This document shows positions 62,752-64,000 of a stretch of DNA of 64,000 nucleotides, in pieces. Source of the stretch: Palsa-892 sp035555855 (GTDB lineage: Bacteria > Pseudomonadota > Alphaproteobacteria > Rhizobiales > Xanthobacteraceae); contig DATMGD010000009.1 of assembly GCA_035555855.1 (NCBI GenBank), positions 1 through 64,000 on the forward strand, in the 5' to 3' direction. The translations under genes and the position numbers were made by a program. The notes under the pieces were generated by a model that did not search any database, was not told the DNA's origin, and saw only the letters and a list, made by a program, of their open reading frames with translations. Position 1 is the stretch's first letter; each line of letters opens with the position of its first letter.

Positions 62752-63945
62752 TCAAAAGCCGCCCAGCGGACGCACTTTCCCGGGGACGACGCTGAAGCGT
62801 TCCGCCGAATTTCCGAGCGCCTGAAACGAGGCCTCGTCAACACCGGTCATGAAAACCTGAGCACCGAAGCGCGCGAGGAGATCGAACAGCGCATCGCGGC
62901 GCGCGGCATCCAGAAAAGCCGCGACATCATCGAGCAGCATCACCGGCGCAAAACCATGCATCGCGGCGACAAGCCGCGCATGGGACACGACAACGCCCAC
63001 GAGGAGCGCCTTGCGCTCGCCGGTCGAGGCTCGCGCGGCGGGAATATTCTTGTCTCGATGGGTCAGCACGAGGTCGCTGCGGTGCGGCCCTTCCAGCGTG
63101 CGTCCGGCGGCGCGATCGCGCTCGCGATTCTCGCGCAGGGCAGCGCGATATTTATCTTCGACTTCGATCGCCGGTGTCTCGCGCACAGCCTTTTCCATCC
63201 AGCCATCAAGCGAAAGACCTGCCGCCGGGAACAGCGAACCCGGATCGCGTGCAACTTCTATTTCGGCACGCAGCCGCTCGACACATTCGGCGCGCGCGGC
63301 AGCGACCGCCACCGCAAGCTCCGCGACTTCATGTTCGACCGCGTCAAGATACCGCGCGTCGCTCACGCCCTCCTCAAGCAGGCGGTTGCGCGAGCGCAGC
63401 GCCCGCTCGAAGGCCGAAACGCGCGTGCTGTGACCGGCATCGATCGCAAGCACCAGGCGATCCAGAAATCGCCGGCGCTCGCCGGCCGGGCCGAGAAAGA
63501 GACCGTCCATCTCCGGCACAAGCCAGACGACCCGCAGATGTTCGGCGAACTGCGTGGATGAGGCGACATTCTCTTGCGCAATGCGTGAACGCCGCGAGGG
63601 TGTTTCATCACCAAGCGGCGCTTCTATGCCGGTCCCGAGCTGCATTTCGCCTTCGGCGCCGTCGACAGTTGCGGCGACTGCCCATGAGCCGTCGCCGTCG
63701 CTTGACGCCGCATCTTCGAGCGTCGCGCGGCGCAAGCCGCGGCCCGGCGCGAGGAAGGAGATCGCTTCGAGGATATTGGTTTTGCCCGCGCCGTTGTCGC
63801 CCAGAAAGACGACGGGGCCATCATTGAAGCGAAGGTCGGCGCTTCGATAGGAACGGAAATTGGTCAGGTGCAGGCGGCGAATGCGTGCCGCCGGGCGCAA
63901 TCCGGGCTCAGAGACAGGCGATGATTGCTTGCGGCGCGCGCTCAC
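62752..63945 (-). CDS. recF: DNA replication and repair protein RecF
   Basis: A 397-residue ABC-type ATPase that helps load RecA at single-strand gaps. Walker A is GDNGAGKTNILEAISFL (Gly49 onward), after the family opening LHLTNFRSYRSADLRF. Near the C-terminus STGERKALLVGVVVSHARL is the ABC signature and PVMLLDDVAAFLDAARR the Walker B with following D-loop. Start GTG 63945 overlaps the dnaN stop by four bases (GTGA), so RecF is translationally coupled to the beta clamp. 183 bases separate it from gyrB. Confidence 0.96.
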   Translation of the reverse strand: MSARRKQSSPVSEPGLRPAARIRRLHLTNFRSYRSADLRFNDGPVVFLGDNGAGKTNILEAISFLAPGRGLRRATLEDAASSDGDGSWAVAATVDGAEGEMQLGTGIEAPLGDETPSRRSRIAQENVASSTQFAEHLRVVWLVPEMDGLFLGPAGERRRFLDRLVLAIDAGHSTRVSAFERALRSRNRLLEEGVSDARYLDAVEHEVAELAVAVAAARAECVERLRAEIEVARDPGSLFPAAGLSLDGWMEKAVRETPAIEVEDKYRAALRENRERDRAAGRTLEGPHRSDLVLTHRDKNIPAARASTGERKALLVGVVVSHARLVAAMHGFAPVMLLDDVAAFLDAARRDALFDLLARFGAQVFMTGVDEASFQALGNSAERFSVVPGKVRPLGGF

Positions 63946-64000
63946 ACCCGCATCGGCATCAGGACGTAGAGCGCGCCGCCCGCATCCTGATCGCGCAACA
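63942..64000 (-). CDS. dnaN: DNA polymerase III beta subunit (sliding clamp), C-terminal fragment
   Basis: Only the last 18 codons are inside the window. Read on the minus strand they give LRDQDAGGALYVLMPMRV and a TGA, the characteristic clamp C-terminus. The stop overlaps the GTG of recF. The rest of the gene lies beyond base 64000. Confidence 0.9.
   Translation of the reverse strand, partial: LRDQDAGGALYVLMPMRV

Overview
The window looks like chromosomal DNA of an alphaproteobacterium of the order Hyphomicrobiales (Rhizobiales), close to the Bradyrhizobium/Rhodopseudomonas side. This rests on high G+C, an Irr-type Fur protein with a GCPFHD heme motif, a RegB/RegA (ActS/ActR) redox pair, a fused malic enzyme, an intracellular poly-hydroxyalkanoate depolymerase, and alphaproteobacterial gene order around nusA-infB-pnp and gyrB-recF-dnaN. 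The genus is inferred from gene content only. No phage, integrase, insertion sequence, CRISPR array or rRNA operon was found. No stretch over 300 bases lacks a gene; the longest gaps are 16358-16634, 56831-57082 and 47667-47873.

Layout. Bases 1-2565 are the end of a surface-polysaccharide locus: a truncated UDP-glucuronate decarboxylase, then two lower-G+C convergent genes (GH130-like beta-propeller, pyruvyl-transferase-like) that stop beside tRNA-Ser(GGA). Bases 2799-11221 hold MsrA, a UPF0114 membrane protein, a GNAT enzyme, tRNA-Arg(CCG), the ActSR redox pair, an ABC-2 exporter, a PHA depolymerase and a YgjP-type metalloprotease. Bases 11218-25788 hold a class A penicillin-binding protein, GlnD, a sulfonate/nitrate-type ABC importer with an OsmC protein, a duplicated membrane protein, MutS and malic enzyme. 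Bases 25844-30518 hold a PfkB kinase, TrpS, a universal stress protein, NfuA, TsaB and RimI.

Bases 30583-50018 are a long co-directional housekeeping block: fur, plsC-like, miaB, phoH, ybeY, corC, lnt, an XRE regulator, metK, trmB, then rimP-nusA-ylxR-infB-rbfA-truB-rpsO-pnp. It joins tRNA modification, ribosome maturation, translation initiation, transcription elongation and RNA decay. Bases 50158-54072 hold a Crp/Fnr regulator and the divergent oxyR/katG peroxide-defence pair. Bases 54150-57586 hold the fabA-fabB-fabI lipid operon divergent from irr. Bases 57607-64000 hold an SH3-domain protein, a 2-hydroxyacid dehydrogenase, a MoeB/ThiF protein, gyrB, recF and the end of dnaN.

The window is mostly ordinary core genome and I did not find a convincing new multi-gene system. 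The most interesting parts are regulatory: a promoter-hairpin-terminator leader before rimP-nusA, a tandem 17-bp repeat before the XRE regulator, two perfect dyads between oxyR and katG, and three perfect hairpins between rpsO and pnp.
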